Assembly: GCA_025667525.1 (NCBI GenBank)
Contig: CM046875.1
Span: 199,678,125-199,742,124 of the forward strand
DNA: 64,000 nt
Reading direction: 5' to 3'
Source: Glebionis coronaria
Taxonomy: Eukaryota > Streptophyta > Magnoliopsida > Asterales > Asteraceae
Position 1 is the first letter of the stretch, and the number at the start of each line of letters is the position of its first letter. A program made the position numbers and the translations under genes. The notes beneath the pieces are model-generated. The model saw nothing but the letters and a program-made list of their open reading frames with translations, was not told the origin of the DNA and searched no databases. This document shows positions 32,834 through 44,951 of this stretch, in pieces.

Positions 32834-35683
32834 CTAAATTGAGGGGAGAAACCTACCCATCTCTGCTTGTTCTTCCACCAGACGCGGCAACCATTCATCA
32901 CGCTCTCCCCGCTTCTGGGCTTGGGCTGCGGTCCTTTCCAACACCACGTCTAAGGGTTCCTCGTCAAGTACGACCCTGGTTACGTCTTCATATACAGGAA
33001 GAGTTAGAGGAAAGTTAGCAGTGGAAGGCATGCTAGGACTGAGCTTCTCCATGATTTCAGTGTTCGGGGCATCTTTGGTGGCCTCTAGCTCATCCAGGAA
33101 TGGGTAATGCAGATCTTGCATCGCGGCCATGGAGGCAGTCATCTTGCCGGCGGCTTCGGGCTTAAAAAAGGTATGACGGGCGATGTCCCCACCTTTGGTG
33201 ATCAGTTCAGCAGCCTCAACCATTCCTTCGTGCCGTCCATGGTCGATACCATCAGATACAAGGTTGGCAAATTGTTGTACAAAGGATGGGGCCTCTAGCA
33301 CCTTCGTCACGGCCAGGCGTGCTCCATGCCCAACCATCCACCTACGGCCCGCAATGGCTGTTAGCAGTTGAGGGCACAGTACATTGTCACGCTCAGCGGT
33401 CAGGGCATCCATCACCAATTCTTTTTGGGCAACTGCCTCTTTCAGCTCTTGGGTGATGGCCCTTTCCTCAGCAAGGTCTGTCTGCATTTTTTCCATGTTT
33501 TGGACGGCCAAATGCGCGTCCTTCAGCTTCTGGTTCAGATCATCTACTTGGCTGGCGTAAGAATGGGCAGAAGCTTCGGCCGTGGTCACCTATAGTAAAA
33601 AACGTGTTAGTGCATTCATTGTTTGGAATATATGGGTGGTGCGGCACGGATATGTACCTTGATGTTTGCAGCATCTAGTTGAGACTCAAGGTGGGCTACT
33701 TGCTGATCGTGTTCACTCGCACGGGCCGATTGTGTCTTGATGGTTGCCTCAGCATTCGCTAGTTTGGATTGGAGGTCAGCAATCATGGCTTCATTATCTT
33801 CAATCATTTTTTCTCTCCGTCCAACTTTTCTCTTCAAAGAGTCCACGTGCCCAAGCGCAGCTTCGAACCTGACCCTCATCGAGGTTCCCATCGCCATCTG
33901 ATGCACTAGCGTCCCATTATATTCATCTGCCAAATCCGCGTGACTGAGCGAGTTTACCTCTTGCACCAGGCTTGGTGGTATACAGTTATTGAGGTACTCC
34001 CGGCACTCGTCAGCACTCCTCAATCGCGATGCTGTGGTAATAGTCCAAATAGGGTTGAAAGGTTGAGGAGCGCCGGATGAAGGGAAGTCTTGGGAAACCA
34101 GAGGTGAACCATCTTCAAAAACAGGGCCGGACTTTGTGGGGGCCGCGGGGTCTTCTTCGACAGCTTTTTCTTTCTCCTTATTTACCTGGGTGTCAGGAAG
34201 AGGCGCGGCACCAGCTTGGTTGTCCCTGCGACACGAGTATTACGGAATATATTAAGTATGGCTTAAAAAAAAAAGAGAAGAGAGGGCGCGGAGATTCTTG
34301 TGTATTGAGAGGGCTTCTTACCTATTGCTTCTTGCTCCTTCGGAGGCGGTTGGGGCAATTTGTGTAACGGGATCGACATGAGCGCCCTGGTTAGCCTCGG
34401 CACCCTGGGTAGTACTCCCAACAGATTGATACATGGGGTGGTCCTCTCGAAGCCTTTTGGCGGGGGCATTATGTTCACCAATCTCCACCGATGCAGTTCC
34501 TCTCGCACGGTTGCCTCTCTTCCGGGTGCGCCTGGTGAGGGGCTGCGTTGTGACTTCAGCAACTTCTTCTTCGGCTTCCTCCTCTTCGTCTAAGTTAACA
34601 TGTTGCACTTCATCATCATCATCATCGCCCATCATTCGGCGAATGCTAGAGTCGGTTTGTTCAATGTTATCTCCCTGCTGTTCTCTATGAGGTGAGGAGG
34701 GCCCGGCCCCTCCTTGGTTCATTTGGTTACCATCACCATGATCTCCATGTTCTTCGTCCGAATGGGGATCAGGCACGGCTTCCAAGGCAACCGTCACTGG
34801 TCGGGTATGCTCAAGGAGGGGCTGTTCATTTTCACGAAGAGGACGGAGTCCTTCCGGCACAAGTCTTGGGTCGCCCTGGCGCAACAGTCCAAAAAAGTTC
34901 ATCTCTGTCCAGCACAAAACAATAGATGTTAGTTATTATACAAACACATGTATACATTCTTATTGACGTACGGATGATTAGCCTACCTTCGCCCTGCCTT
35001 CTCCAAAAAACAGGATACCTATTGGAGGGACCAAAGTAATTGCGGCTAATTCCTAGCAAGCATAAGAATGATTCCGGCAGGTTTCTGTGGAATCCAGTCC
35101 TATTTAGGTCTAACTCTTGCGAGTGAAGGGGATTGTATGTACTGGCGTGCGGCTTAGGGTCGTGCGGGAATCTGTTCCTAATGATGAAATCACCCGGCCA
35201 TACCACTGCGTCAATGAAAAAGTAATGGTCATACCAATTTTTCAGTGAATCCATTGGTTTGTTGTGTGATTGTGGGCTGTTGGAGGCTCGTTTTTTGAAA
35301 GATACCCAACCGTTCACTAAGTTTGGGGTGTAAAACAACCTAAATAACTCTACGGTTGGGGGGATACTCCTAGCACGGCAAAGGATCTCGAATTGGCTAA
35401 TTTTACAGGCACCTATGCAGTGGAGCTGACTAATGTGTACATTATAATATCCTAACAGATCTACGAGAAAGTGGGTGAAAGGGATGCGGTAATTAGCCGC
35501 ATCAAACAGGCGAGTATAGAGGCCTATCTTACCCACTGGAGCCTCAGTTATGAGGTCCCCGACGCCAGGGAGTGAGGGGTGTAGGTTGGAAGGGATGAAG
35601 TAATTTGTACAAAAATGGTTTAACTGGTCTTGGGACATGACATTTAGCACGGATCCGATGGTAGGGCTGTTTCTATTGGCCAT
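32834..35683 (-). CDS. Spliced antisense gene of the Tat element (putative gypsy-type domain, PF04195-like), four exons, 867 codons
   Basis: Exons on the minus strand: 35683-34987, 34904-34322, 34225-33658 and 33589-32834. All three introns start GT and end AG (34986-34905, 34321-34226, 33657-33590; 82, 96 and 68 bp). Phases (1, 2, 0) keep one frame to the stop at 32834. Exon 1 starts MANRNSPTIGSVLN and carries a conserved-looking domain (GDLITEAPVGKIGLYTRLFD, PFTHFLVDLLGYYNVHISQL, FYTPNLVNGWVSFKKRA, WPGDFIIRNRFP). I recognise this as the 'putative gypsy type transposon' family that plant annotation calls transposase. Exon 2 is acidic (MMGDDDDDEVQHVNLDEEEE) with basic patches (RRTRKRGNRARG). 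Exons 3 and 4 are coiled coil (KRKVGRREKMIEDNEAMIAD; DDLNQKLKDAHLAVQNMEKM). Antisense extra frames are known in Tat elements such as Grande. The molecular function is unknown; a nuclear or chromatin-binding role is only a guess. Confidence 0.8.
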
Positions 35684-35825
35684 TACTAAAAAAGAGTGTA
35701 AGGACGTGGTATTCTAACCTGCGTGTGAAGGGATCCGTGCGTACTTGGTTCAAGATAAAAGGAAAGCTTTAATGGCAGAAATGGAGGTTGTGAACTGTGT
35801 GTTTCACACAGCCGTAGGGGTGGCT

Positions 35826-35834
35826 TATTTATAG
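35826..35834 (-). promoter_or_regulatory. TATA box for the antisense gene
   Basis: On the minus strand CTATAAATA lies about 143 bp upstream of the ATG at 35683, leaving a leader of roughly 110 nt. This is a separate promoter facing away from the 3' LTR. Confidence 0.55.
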
Positions 35835-36195
35835 GGTTACCTTGAGGGTCACAGCCTGTTGGATATGTGACACGTGTTGGCCACTATTCTTAATCGTGTG
35901 GCTAGGGGGCAAGAGGCAAGTGAAACGTCAGATGGGACCCACGGGTCATATCTGACCCACACGTTTGCACTGCTCAATGTTCTGACTGTCTGCACTTTTG
36001 TCAGTCAAACAAGTCAGATGAACAGTCGTTCATGTCGGGTTATGCGGCTCTAACGTAAGACTTGACATTTAATGATATATTTAATTTGTCTCGGCGACTA
36101 TGAATCGAGCATCATTGTCCTTTGTTATGAGTTCCTTGGTACGTCCGGGAGCATATTTGTAGTCTAGAGGTTCCACCTACGGTTGTAACAACTAG
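35835..36195. other. Upstream region of the antisense gene and 3' end of the Tat interior
   Basis: No reading frame. Probably the antisense promoter; it contains the ACACGTG-like elements TGACACGTGTTGG (about 35868-35880) and CCACACGTTTG. Confidence 0.4.
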
Positions 36196-36207
36196 ACTGG
36201 GGGGACA

Positions 36208-36788
36208 TGATGACGTATAGTCCCCAGCCGGGTCATGAACCCGGCCCAAGGGCACTACCCGTATCCGGCCCATCACGTATGGGTGGGATGATGTCAGTCA
36301 GGCTTATGGGCCTGAATGAATAGTAACCGCACACACGTGTGCGGCCCACGGCCCGGTATGGCCGATACGGCCGACATAGGGTTAGACAGAATAATATCCT
36401 GTCTAGGGATATCTTTACCCCAATAAGAGAGGATATTCACTACCAGAATTAGAAGATTACAATCATTCTAATTCTGGTGTTTATCTCTTCCTTGGGGCCG
36501 AAGGATCAGTGAAAGCCCACTAGGGTTTCACTGCCTATAAAAGGAACCCCCAAGGGTTCCACAAAGGTATCACAATTCTCTCTAAACTCACATATAACCC
36601 TAAATCGATTACTTACTCTCACGCCGGAGTTTAATCGTGGGAAACCTTCCCACGGTAAGCTTAACGCGTGTTGTTTAGTGTGCAGGATCCCAACCAGACG
36701 ATTCACTTGGTGCAGGAGCCGGTACCCAGCCAACCCGAATTAAGCCTAATTCGGGTCTAGCAAGGATCAACCAACTTTTGCATCAACA
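36208..36788 (+). repeat. 3' LTR of the Tat element
   Basis: Second copy of the 581-bp LTR, preceded by the purine tract ACTGGGGGGACA (about 36196-36207). Confidence 0.95.
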
Positions 36789-38360
36789 ATACTTACGCCC
36801 ACCTATGTCATTTGTAAAGGGTCCACAAATATCTGTATGGATAATTTCAAGAAGATGTTTACTTCTCGTGGATCCTTTCTTAATAGTTTTAACAAATTTC
36901 CCTTTAATACATTCAACACATTGATTAAAATCTGAAAAATCTAGATGATGAAGAATTCCTTCTTTTATAAGACGTTGCATTCTATCTTTAGATATGTGAC
37001 CAAGACGTTTATGCCACAATCTTGAGGAATTTTCTTCATCTAAATGTTTTCTTTTTCCATTACTAATGACATTTACATCCATTGTTGATAGGGATTTTTC
37101 AAAATTGCTATCTAATTGTAATTTAATGAGGTTATTTTCTAATGAACCAATGCCAACAAGACGGGAATCAAAATACACTTTCAAACCATAATATCCAAAC
37201 ATAAATTCATAATCATGAAGAAGCAACTTAGGAACAGAAATAAGGTTCCTAGTAATGGATGGAACATAAAGTGTATCATTTAAGTACATATTGAAACCAC
37301 TCTTTAAAATTAATCGAAGAGTTCCTACAGCTTCAACATGTCTCTCATACCCGTCGCCAACCTTAATGGTTCTTTCCCCCTTTTGTAGCATCCTCTTTGA
37401 AAGGAATACCTGCAATGAATTTGTTATATGTACCATGGAACCACTATCAATCCAATAAGTGTTTGAAGGGACATCAATGAAAAAACTTTCACAAGAGACA
37501 TAGGAAAAAGACGAACCTTTCTTATCTAACCATTCTCGAAACTTTGGGCATTCCTTTTGGAAATGGCCAGGATTCTTACAGAATCGACATTTAGGGCTTG
37601 ATTCCTTGCCATTACTTGAACTTGCCTTGTCAGAGTTTCCTTTTTCCCATTTAGAACCTTTGTTAACTTTAAAATTTTTCTTTTTGTAGCCCTTAGTGGT
37701 AGTAAGGTAAGCAGTATCCGGCTTTTCAATTTTAAGCCTTTCCTCCTCTTGGACGCACATGGCTATTAACTCGCTCATTTTCCATTTCTCCTTTTGCGTG
37801 TTATAGTTGATCTTAAAAGGACCAAACTGAGCAGGGAGAGATGTCATTATGAAATGAACGAGAAAACCTTCAGATATTGCCATGTCCATGCCATTTAATT
37901 TGGAGGCCATGTCATTCATCATCATGATATGCTCACGAACCCCACTAAGACCATCATATTTCGTGGTGAGCATTTTAAGAATAAGAGTACTCGCATTAGC
38001 TTTAGACGATCCCTTAAATTGTTCCTCAACTGATTTTAAGAACTCTTTAGCATCCTCAGAGTCCGGAATGGCTCCTCGAATAGCAACTGAAATAGAGTTC
38101 TTCATTATCATTAGGGACATGCGATTCGACCTTTCCCATATTTCATAAGTCCTCTTTTGATCGGCCGTGCTAGTGGTCGTTAGAGGGTTAGGTTTGTCGA
38201 ATCTTAATGCATAGTCCAAATCTGTTATGCCGAGGGAAATTTTCACTTGATCTCTCCACGATGAAAAATTTGTTCCGTTTAGGGGTTCAATTCCAGATAC
38301 ACAATTGGTAATAGCATTAGGTGTCAAAGCTGTAAAATTATTTCCACAGTACAAAATCAT
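36789..38360 (-). CDS. Copia Gag-protease-integrase, N-terminal half
   Basis: Contains UBN2-type gag (SWRDQVKISLGITDLDYALR; LTTKYDGLSGVREHIMMMND), one CCHC zinc knuckle (CRFCKNPGHFQKEC), the aspartic protease motif DSGS (YWIDSGSMVHI), the GAG-pre-integrase segment (LWHKRLGHISKDRM with CVEC) and the start of the integrase core (HTDICGPF, first catalytic Asp). The frame is then cut by the gypsy element. The annotated start at 38360 is doubtful: on the minus strand a splice-acceptor-like TTTTACAG precedes CTTTGACACC just inside the frame. The true start may therefore lie in an upstream exon, which I could not identify. No stop interrupts the frame. Confidence 0.9.
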
Positions 38361-39690
38361 ATAACGACTATATTAGTATCATAAAATAATAACCAACTAT
38401 AGGTTAAAAGCTAGTTATAGAAATCTAACCACAACACAAAATTAGATTCATATAAGAAGTTTGGTGTAATTGTCAACTTCTCGTTGGTTCCATTGACAAC
38501 ACACTAATAACTTCTTCATTAAATTTAAGCAAAACTTAATTAATAAAAATCACCTTTGGGCAGAAATTTAATTAACTAAGTATATAATTTGCAAATACCA
38601 TTTAATGATTAAGATTACGGATATCCTTTGGGTTTAACACGTAACCTAAACTCATGAAAACGTAATTTATTATAACTTTCATTCACTTAAGGGTTTTGAT
38701 TAATTGCATCCTTTGGGCTTACAACCAACCTCAACAATTAAGTAGTCATAACACATGTTTAACAAAATAAAGTAAAATATGTACATTATACCCTATTTAA
38801 TTATACATTATAAAAGAATACATTCTTGTTAATCCTAATCAAGAAAAAAGTTTATATTTTCCGTACTTATTTTGTTCAACAATTAGTTCATATCAACTAT
38901 AGCATAATAATTACATACAGTATAAAACTAGATGTAATTGTAGTTGTCATTGTTTTAGAATTGAGAACATATATTTACGTACATATAAGATAGCAGTATA
39001 TTCCAAGTTAAAATAATTACCAACAAACATGTAGTGTATTGAATTGAATTGGTTGAATATTTGCAAACATAAGATATATTGATATGCATTTATAATTATT
39101 CAAATTATGACAGATCATTATTCAATTTATTAACATTTATTGACATGATGTGACAAGAAAAAAAAACAACCAGATACAATGGAGTTGATATTGATACAAA
39201 CGATAATAAGGAAAAAAATCAAACCAATAATCCATTAATAAATAGCCGTAACCCAACATATTAGTTTTAAAACACTGAATTATTAATTTATTCTTCAAAG
39301 TTATCAACATCAGTTTCATTATTATGTAAAGACAAAATAGCTTATAAGTGTATATCAGTTAGATAAAGATACAATGGATCTAATTCAGTAACAATTAGAT
39401 AAAGACAAAAGGCTTCACATTTAGTAACGTATATGCATGCAAACATGATAGAATCGGTATTTAATAGGATGAATTGTAAGTTAATGACACGCATGAAAAC
39501 ATGTAGTAGTCACGAATGTAACTTGTATCCATGTGTTACTCTCGGTAATATGAATTTACGTGTCATCATAAGCATTGGTTAGTCACTAGTTTGAAACTAA
39601 GAACTTGGAATATTTTATCCATAATAAACCTAGTCATGAAGTCAGGCATACTATCTTCTATACATACACGTATATACATCATTTTCAATT
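38361..39690. other. Upstream region of the copia gag: leader or intron, then unresolved flank
   Basis: A/T-rich and without a gene. The first 600 bp may be leader or intron of the copia element, given the acceptor-like sequence inside the gag frame. No LTR like 22430-22921 and no TGGTATCAGAGC-type primer site is seen here, so the 5' border cannot be placed. Confidence 0.4.
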
Positions 39691-39699
39691 TTATTTCTT

Positions 39700-40260
39700 A
39701 TTTATAAAGTAAACTTTCACCTTAAGATAAAGCGGGTGTTATCGAAGGCCGATATTTTTATAGTTACGCGATTTAAAAGTACACGTAAAACACGAAAAAT
39801 AAACGCTCAATATAAAATAAAAACGTCGACATTCGGAGAACGTTGATATTTTGATACAAAATATAGGGTTTGAAACTAATAAAACTTTAACGTGTTATAT
39901 AAACAAATGACACTTAAATGTTTATCACAAATTTACGAAGAGTGTCCTTAAAACGAAAAATCATTACGACGAAGATAGGGAGTATTTCTATTATTTTCGA
40001 TCGATGAAGGACATATACTTTGCCGATAAATAATAATAGACACGTATTTGATACAAGCCATAACCTTCTCGCTTAACCGAGAATTCAATATTTTCTTATA
40101 AAAATAAACATGATAATTAAAAGTCAGGTTATAAATATTGATCCGAAAATTACAAATTACTACATACACACCACTTGGATCTTCATGATGTACATTGTAG
40201 TAAAAAGATGATCATGGCTTGATCTTTAGAAGGAGAGATCTCATCATGTTATGACCCTAA
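39700..40260 (-). repeat. Tekay-like LTR fragment, 5' portion, minus strand
   Basis: On the minus strand, 39860 back to about 39720 (TTCTCCGAATGTCGACGTTT, then a stretch with TTTTTCGTGTTT and AATCGCGTAACT) matches the plus-strand LTR at about 47957-48075. It is probably the missing 5' part of the LTR at 20785-22429. The junction with the SIRE-type LTR to its right lies somewhere between 39860 and 40260. Confidence 0.5.
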
Positions 40261-40265
40261 CACTT

Positions 40266-41783
40266 TGTTAGTGCAAATACTACGATATTTAATCTATACA
40301 TCCTTTGTTGTTTTGTTGATGACAAACATGTAACTTGTAATACATAATATAAAATGTATAAGTTACTCGTAATCGTATTTTGTCTCAACATACTTACTCA
40401 AACCTTTCTTTCTAAACTTACACATTTATATCTTTGTAAAAATAAAATGGACAAAATACATTTATATCTCCCTCCTTATTAGATTTATAAAGTCAAACAA
40501 GGATGATTTAATACTTACTTGTGATATTGGACAAACATTTATGAGGCAACAAAAGTCAGACCTGCCGAACCCCGGTAGACCCCTTGGTGAAGGGTCCGAC
40601 GGGTTCCGTGGGGTACTGGTGTTTGCCTATAAATAGAAACTTTGTCCAAGCTTAATCCACACACCTTTCTATTATATTCTTCTCTCTATATCTGATCCTC
40701 TATCAAATCTTTCTTCTCTATAACATGTAGATCTTGGATCTATAAATGTTCTTCTTCTTGTTTAGTGTTTCTTTTTGTAGTTATGGAGATCGCTAAAGGT
40801 GTAAACAAGATCAAGAAGTTCAAGAACAAGACATGCATCAAGTCATTGTGTCACCTCTATCTAGACTAGTTTATTTGTACTTGTCATCTCATGGTATTAT
40901 GTCCAAGATCTATGATCTTGACATCTCGTGTTCTTCTCAACCGAGATCTATGACTTATCATATTAATCTATACATCTTAAGGAGCGGAAAAAGGCCAAAG
41001 GCTAAGTACGTGTTGACTTTGTATATAGATCAATATTTCTCTTTCATGAGATATATGATCTTGATGCTTCATGACTTGAGTTAATAAGGATTAAGAATAT
41101 GTCAAGAAATGTTCTTCAAGATGTAATCCATGATCTAGGCAAGATCATATCATAGAGTCGTCTCTCTCTCTATCAATCACAAACTTCATGTGTGTTGTCG
41201 GTTCTTGTGTGAACCCGGTACTTGGATTAGTACCTACAAATGTTGTAAGGTTAGAATTCTTGTTGGTTCTACTTGTGTGTAAGAACCCACGTGTTGGTCC
41301 TATCCATTATGCAAGGACCCGATGTGTAGCCTAGTATCGGATAAAGTGAAAGCGATGTACAAGGGACTTGTTGTACCCATGTGAAAGAACACGACATCTT
41401 AGCTTAGGTGTCGGTAAAGATTGTAAGCCAATGTGTGAAGGTTTCTCCACCGGTGTAAAGGATATTCTTTTACTAGTGAAGTCGAACTCTCGAGTAGGTG
41501 ACTCGGGGAGTGGATGTAGGGTAAGGAATGTGTCCTTGTAGCAGAACCACTATAAATCATTGTGTCAGTTTGCATTTACTTTACTTTATTGCTTTATCCT
41601 TATACTTGCATTGCTTGTGTGTGTCGTGATCATCCACTGTGCTACTTGATTCATATAGTCTTTGACTATAAACAAACGCCTCTCATACTATGTCCCCATC
41701 AATGGACATCTGATAAAAAAAGTTCCAAAAGAAATTGAAACTAATCAGAGAAAACTATTCAACCCCCCAGTTAGTTTTCTACA
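40266..41783 (+). mobile_element. Solo LTR of a SIRE-type copia element, 1518 bp
   Basis: Starts TGTTAGTGCAAAT and ends CCCCCCAGTTAGTTTTCTACA. It is flanked by CACTT on both sides (40261-40265, 41784-41788), with no interior and no primer site. TATA box CCTATAAATAG lies near 40627. The region before the end (GGGGAGTGGATGTAGG, then ACCACTATAAA) is typical of SIRE/Maximus LTRs. Open frames inside it are chance. Confidence 0.8.
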
Positions 41784-41788
41784 CACTT

Positions 41789-42477
41789 CATAGTGATGAA
41801 AGTGTTTTTCTCTTTTCACTTTAGAGGATGAGAAGATTGAGAAAAGAATCACATCTTAAACAAGATTAATCAAACCAATAATTAAGAATTAAGAAGTGTG
41901 AAAGGTGAGAGGATAATGTGCAAAAGGGTTAAAGAAAATCTGGAAATAATCTACTATTTATAGGAAAAAGGAGCAACAGATATATTTTCTCGCGGTTCCT
42001 TAAATGCCTTCGCGGTTCCTTATTGATAAGGATCCGAGGGTACCTATAAGGAACCTAGGGCTCTATACTATGTTCCTTTTTGTCCTATAGTGAGGAAAGT
42101 CCATCTGTGGCAAATTTACCCAAAGGGGGTATCCTTTATCCAAAGGGGATGTCCTTTAAATTTTCATTTTCTTTTAAATAAAACATTTTCTTAAAAATAA
42201 AGTTATTTCAAAATACTTTGTCACTTTAATCAAAAGTAAGTTTTAAGAAAATAATAATCTTTGATCACTTAGTAAGGTTAATGACTTGTTTTATTTATAC
42301 CTTGAGTGATTCATGACGAACACGATCTTTGAGGTGTCGAGATAAGTATACATATGTATGCATAAGTGATTACGAGTACCTTACACATTTTACATAATGT
42401 ATTGCGAGTTATATGTTTGTCATCACCAATGCATAAAAGGATTATATCGATTAAACATCGTAATGTTTGCACTAACA
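41789..42477 (-). repeat. Start of the 3' LTR of a minus-strand SIRE-type element, broken by the solo LTR
   Basis: On the minus strand it starts TGTTAGTGCAAAC at 42477, next to a polypurine tract. Its first 115 bp resemble the start of the solo LTR (40266 on) in inverse orientation at roughly 80% by eye. TATA-like CCTATAAATAG lies on the minus strand near 41965. The LTR continues left of the solo LTR from 40260. Confidence 0.65.
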
Positions 42478-42491
42478 ATATCCTCCTTTTT
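42478..42491 (-). promoter_or_regulatory. Polypurine tract of the minus-strand SIRE-type element
   Basis: On the minus strand AAAAAGGAGGATAT abuts the LTR start TGTTAGTGC. Confidence 0.6.
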
Positions 42492-43313
42492 GATGATGAC
42501 CAATAAGTAAACCATAACGCATAGTGAAATGTATAAGTTACTCGTTTACACTTACTTATCCCCTTTTTTTCGAAGCAAAAAGGTAGTCAACGTTTGAAGA
42601 AGAGAAGAATCAACGTCAAGAGAGCTACATCCAAAATGGTAGTCTTCATTTATAGAAGAGGAGGATCAACTTCGAGAAAGATTGCATCCAAAAAGGTAGT
42701 CGTTGCTTGTGGTCGTTGGTTGAGAGGCAAGAATCCTAACCGTAAACCCATCATCCAAAGAGATTGAGCTTGCGTCATCCTAGTGAAGTCTTCAATCATC
42801 ATTGGTTAACCAACTTCATGCATAAGAACATGCTTATCTTCAAGCTCCCCATAAGTCATTACTTGCAACATAGTCAATGAATGCAATTTTAGTGAGTCAA
42901 CGATCGCAAATATAATGAGTTGAACTTTGGTAAATGCTCCCCCTTGATATGAGCACCCCTTGCTTGAGGCACCAGCAAAGCAAGAATAGTGACGAGCTAC
43001 GGAAATAGGTTAGAGATGTCCTATAAAACAAAGTTAGTGGAAAAGAGCAAGCGGAGTTGGCTTAAACAACTCGAGTACAAAGAGAGGGACTCAAGATGAA
43101 GCTAAAACAATCTTAACTTTTAGAAATGTCTAGAATTTGAAAAGTTAATAAAAATAAGTGGGTTATTCAATGGAAAAGAGAACCCAACTTATTTTTTGGT
43201 GACACCAAAAAATATATTAAAAGGACTAAGATAGAAAAGAGATGTCCAATTTATAAAAAAGAAAATGTCGAGAGAACATACTCCACTTTAATATCTTGGC
43301 AAGAAATACCAGA

Positions 43314-43907
43314 ATAAAGGGAGTATGACAATGACAAAAAGATGATTCCATATAGTAGAAAAGAGAGGAAGAATGACTATGAAGGAAAAGAAAACAAGGA
43401 TGATAAACGTGTTTGCAAAAACAATGACAAGCATTGAAGAAAGAAATGTGTACGCGATTGCTATCAATACAAAAAAGAAAGAGATAAGATTCAAAGAAAA
43501 GAATACCAAAATTGTGTTTGTTAAAAGAGAGAAAAGAGGATAATACAACAATTTGATGACTCGATAAGACTCGAAGCGAGAGAATATTCTTCATGAAAGA
43601 CATTTGCATAATAAAGAGAGTATGACAATGAAAAAAGAAGATTCCATATAGTCGAAAAGAGAGGAAGAATGACTATGGAGGAAAAGAAAACAAGGATGAT
43701 AAACACGTTTGCACAAACAATGACAAACATTGAAGAAAGAAATGTGCACACAATTGATATCAGTACAAAAAAGAAAGAGATAAGATTCAAAGAAAGAATA
43801 CCAAAATTTTGTTTGTTAAAAGAGAAAAAAGAGGATAACACAACAATTTGGTGACTCGATAAGACTCGAAGCGAGAGAATATTCTTCATGAAATACATTT
43901 GCATAAT
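43314..43907. repeat. Tandem duplication, 2 x 297 bp
   Basis: 43314-43610 and 43611-43907 are about 93-95% alike by eye. Both contain GAGTATGACAATGA and end with CTCGAAGCGAGAGAATATTC and CATTTGCATAAT. Confidence 0.85.
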
Positions 43908-43950
43908 GCAAATCACTTAAATATTTCGAATGAAATAATTAAGTTGTCAA
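43897..43950. repeat. Hairpin module H, copy 1
   Basis: The palindrome ATTTGCATAATGCAAAT is followed by stem ACTTAAATATTTC, loop GAAT, stem GAAATAATTAAGT and TGTCAA. Other copies are at 44952-45009 and 46173-46229. Confidence 0.7.
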
Positions 43951-44763
43951 GAAAATGCCTTCGAAAGAAAGAAGAGGCGCTTCAAAAATAACGTTAAATG
44001 TGATAAGACTCATATGTAAAAAGAGAGAAAGAAAGAAAATATATATTATATATTATGAAAATAGCGTCCACAATTATTTAAATATAAAGAAACGTAAAGA
44101 GGAACCGGGAAGATACGGAACCATGGACAAAAGGAAATTTTTCGACAAGAAGAAAGCCGAAAAATCTCAAACCAAATACATTTTTTACCTTAAAGTAATT
44201 CCTTTTGAAAGCTCCAAAAGCTTTAAATCAGGAATCAAGGTACAAGAAATATAAGAAATCCAAAAGCGAGGATAAATCAACGCTTTAGAAAATACTATAT
44301 ATAAGACATTGTAGGAAAAGATGCTTATTAATGCGACACAAGAAGATGACTAATTGATTTATAGAAAGAGATCAAAGAAGCCACATAAAAGAAAAAGTAA
44401 GATGGATGGTGGTAAGCATACGATAAACTACATGTTGAAATTTTTGTAGCTCTTCTTAATCTTGTGAATGTTCAAATAACAATTACATGACTAGGAAAGG
44501 GTGAGGCTCGACTCGAATTAGTTTAGAAAAGATAGAAGAGAGATAAGAGAGGGACTCGACTTAGAAAGACATGATTAAAAGAAGCCGAAGAAATACGAGA
44601 GAGACTCAACTAAGAAGTTAAGGATAACTTCACAAGATAATTCAAGAATACTACACCCTAGTAGGTGATAGTGAAATCTTGAAAGAAAATGAGAGAACAA
44701 AAAGAAACACGTAAAAGAAGACTCATCAAAGAGAGTAAAAGACCAAAAACGAACAAAGGGACT

Positions 44764-44845
44764 CACTGGCCGCGGTTCGTTAAATAGGGTCGTGGTTCAT
44801 TATCAATAATGATCTGCTGGTTCATTTATGGAACCGCACACAGTG
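44764..44845. repeat. Hairpin module G (GCGGTTC/GAACCGC), best copy
   Basis: The outer arms CACTG...GCGGTTC (44764-44778) and GGAACCGC...CAGTG (44830-44845) enclose an inner stem CATTAT-ca-ATAATG (44798-44811). Related copies are at 41988-42060, 47160-47220 and 51209-51290. Confidence 0.65.
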
Positions 44846-44951
44846 ACTGTCCAAATACAATTTTAAACTCAAAAGAAAATCACTTTGTTAAACAATTTAA
44901 CAAAAAAATGTTAAATGGCTTGAATGTCAAGTTTCGGATATAACTTTTAAT

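Larger units (their letters stand above)
25774..36788 (+). mobile_element. Young Ty3/gypsy Tat-clade element, 11.0 kb, inserted in the copia integrase
   Basis: LTRs of 581 bp (25774-26354 and 36208-36788) start TGATGACG and end GCATCAACA. They differ at one position that I can find (CGGCCTATC against CGGCCCATC). The target duplication is ATACT (25769-25773, 36789-36793). The interior carries gag-pol on the plus strand and a spliced gene on the minus strand. Near-identical LTRs mean a very recent insertion. Confidence 0.95.
22430..38360 (-). mobile_element. Minus-strand Ty1/copia element, split by a Tat gypsy insertion; 5' end unresolved
   Basis: The pol half lies at 25773-23264 and the gag/protease half at 38360-36789, separated by the gypsy element at 25774-36788. 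A 3' LTR follows at 22921-22430 after the polypurine tract CCAAGTGGGAGAA (22922-22934). No primer binding site or 5' LTR is recognisable upstream of gag up to 40260, so the 5' part is deleted, diverged or further away. Removing the gypsy insert joins the two frames at the duplicated ATACT with no visible stop, so the element had an intact polyprotein when it was hit. Confidence 0.85.

Noticed and set aside
43226..43916. Phe/Ser-rich minus-strand frames that resemble membrane proteins
   Set aside because: They are complements of A/G-rich tandem repeats; the hydrophobic look is a composition effect.
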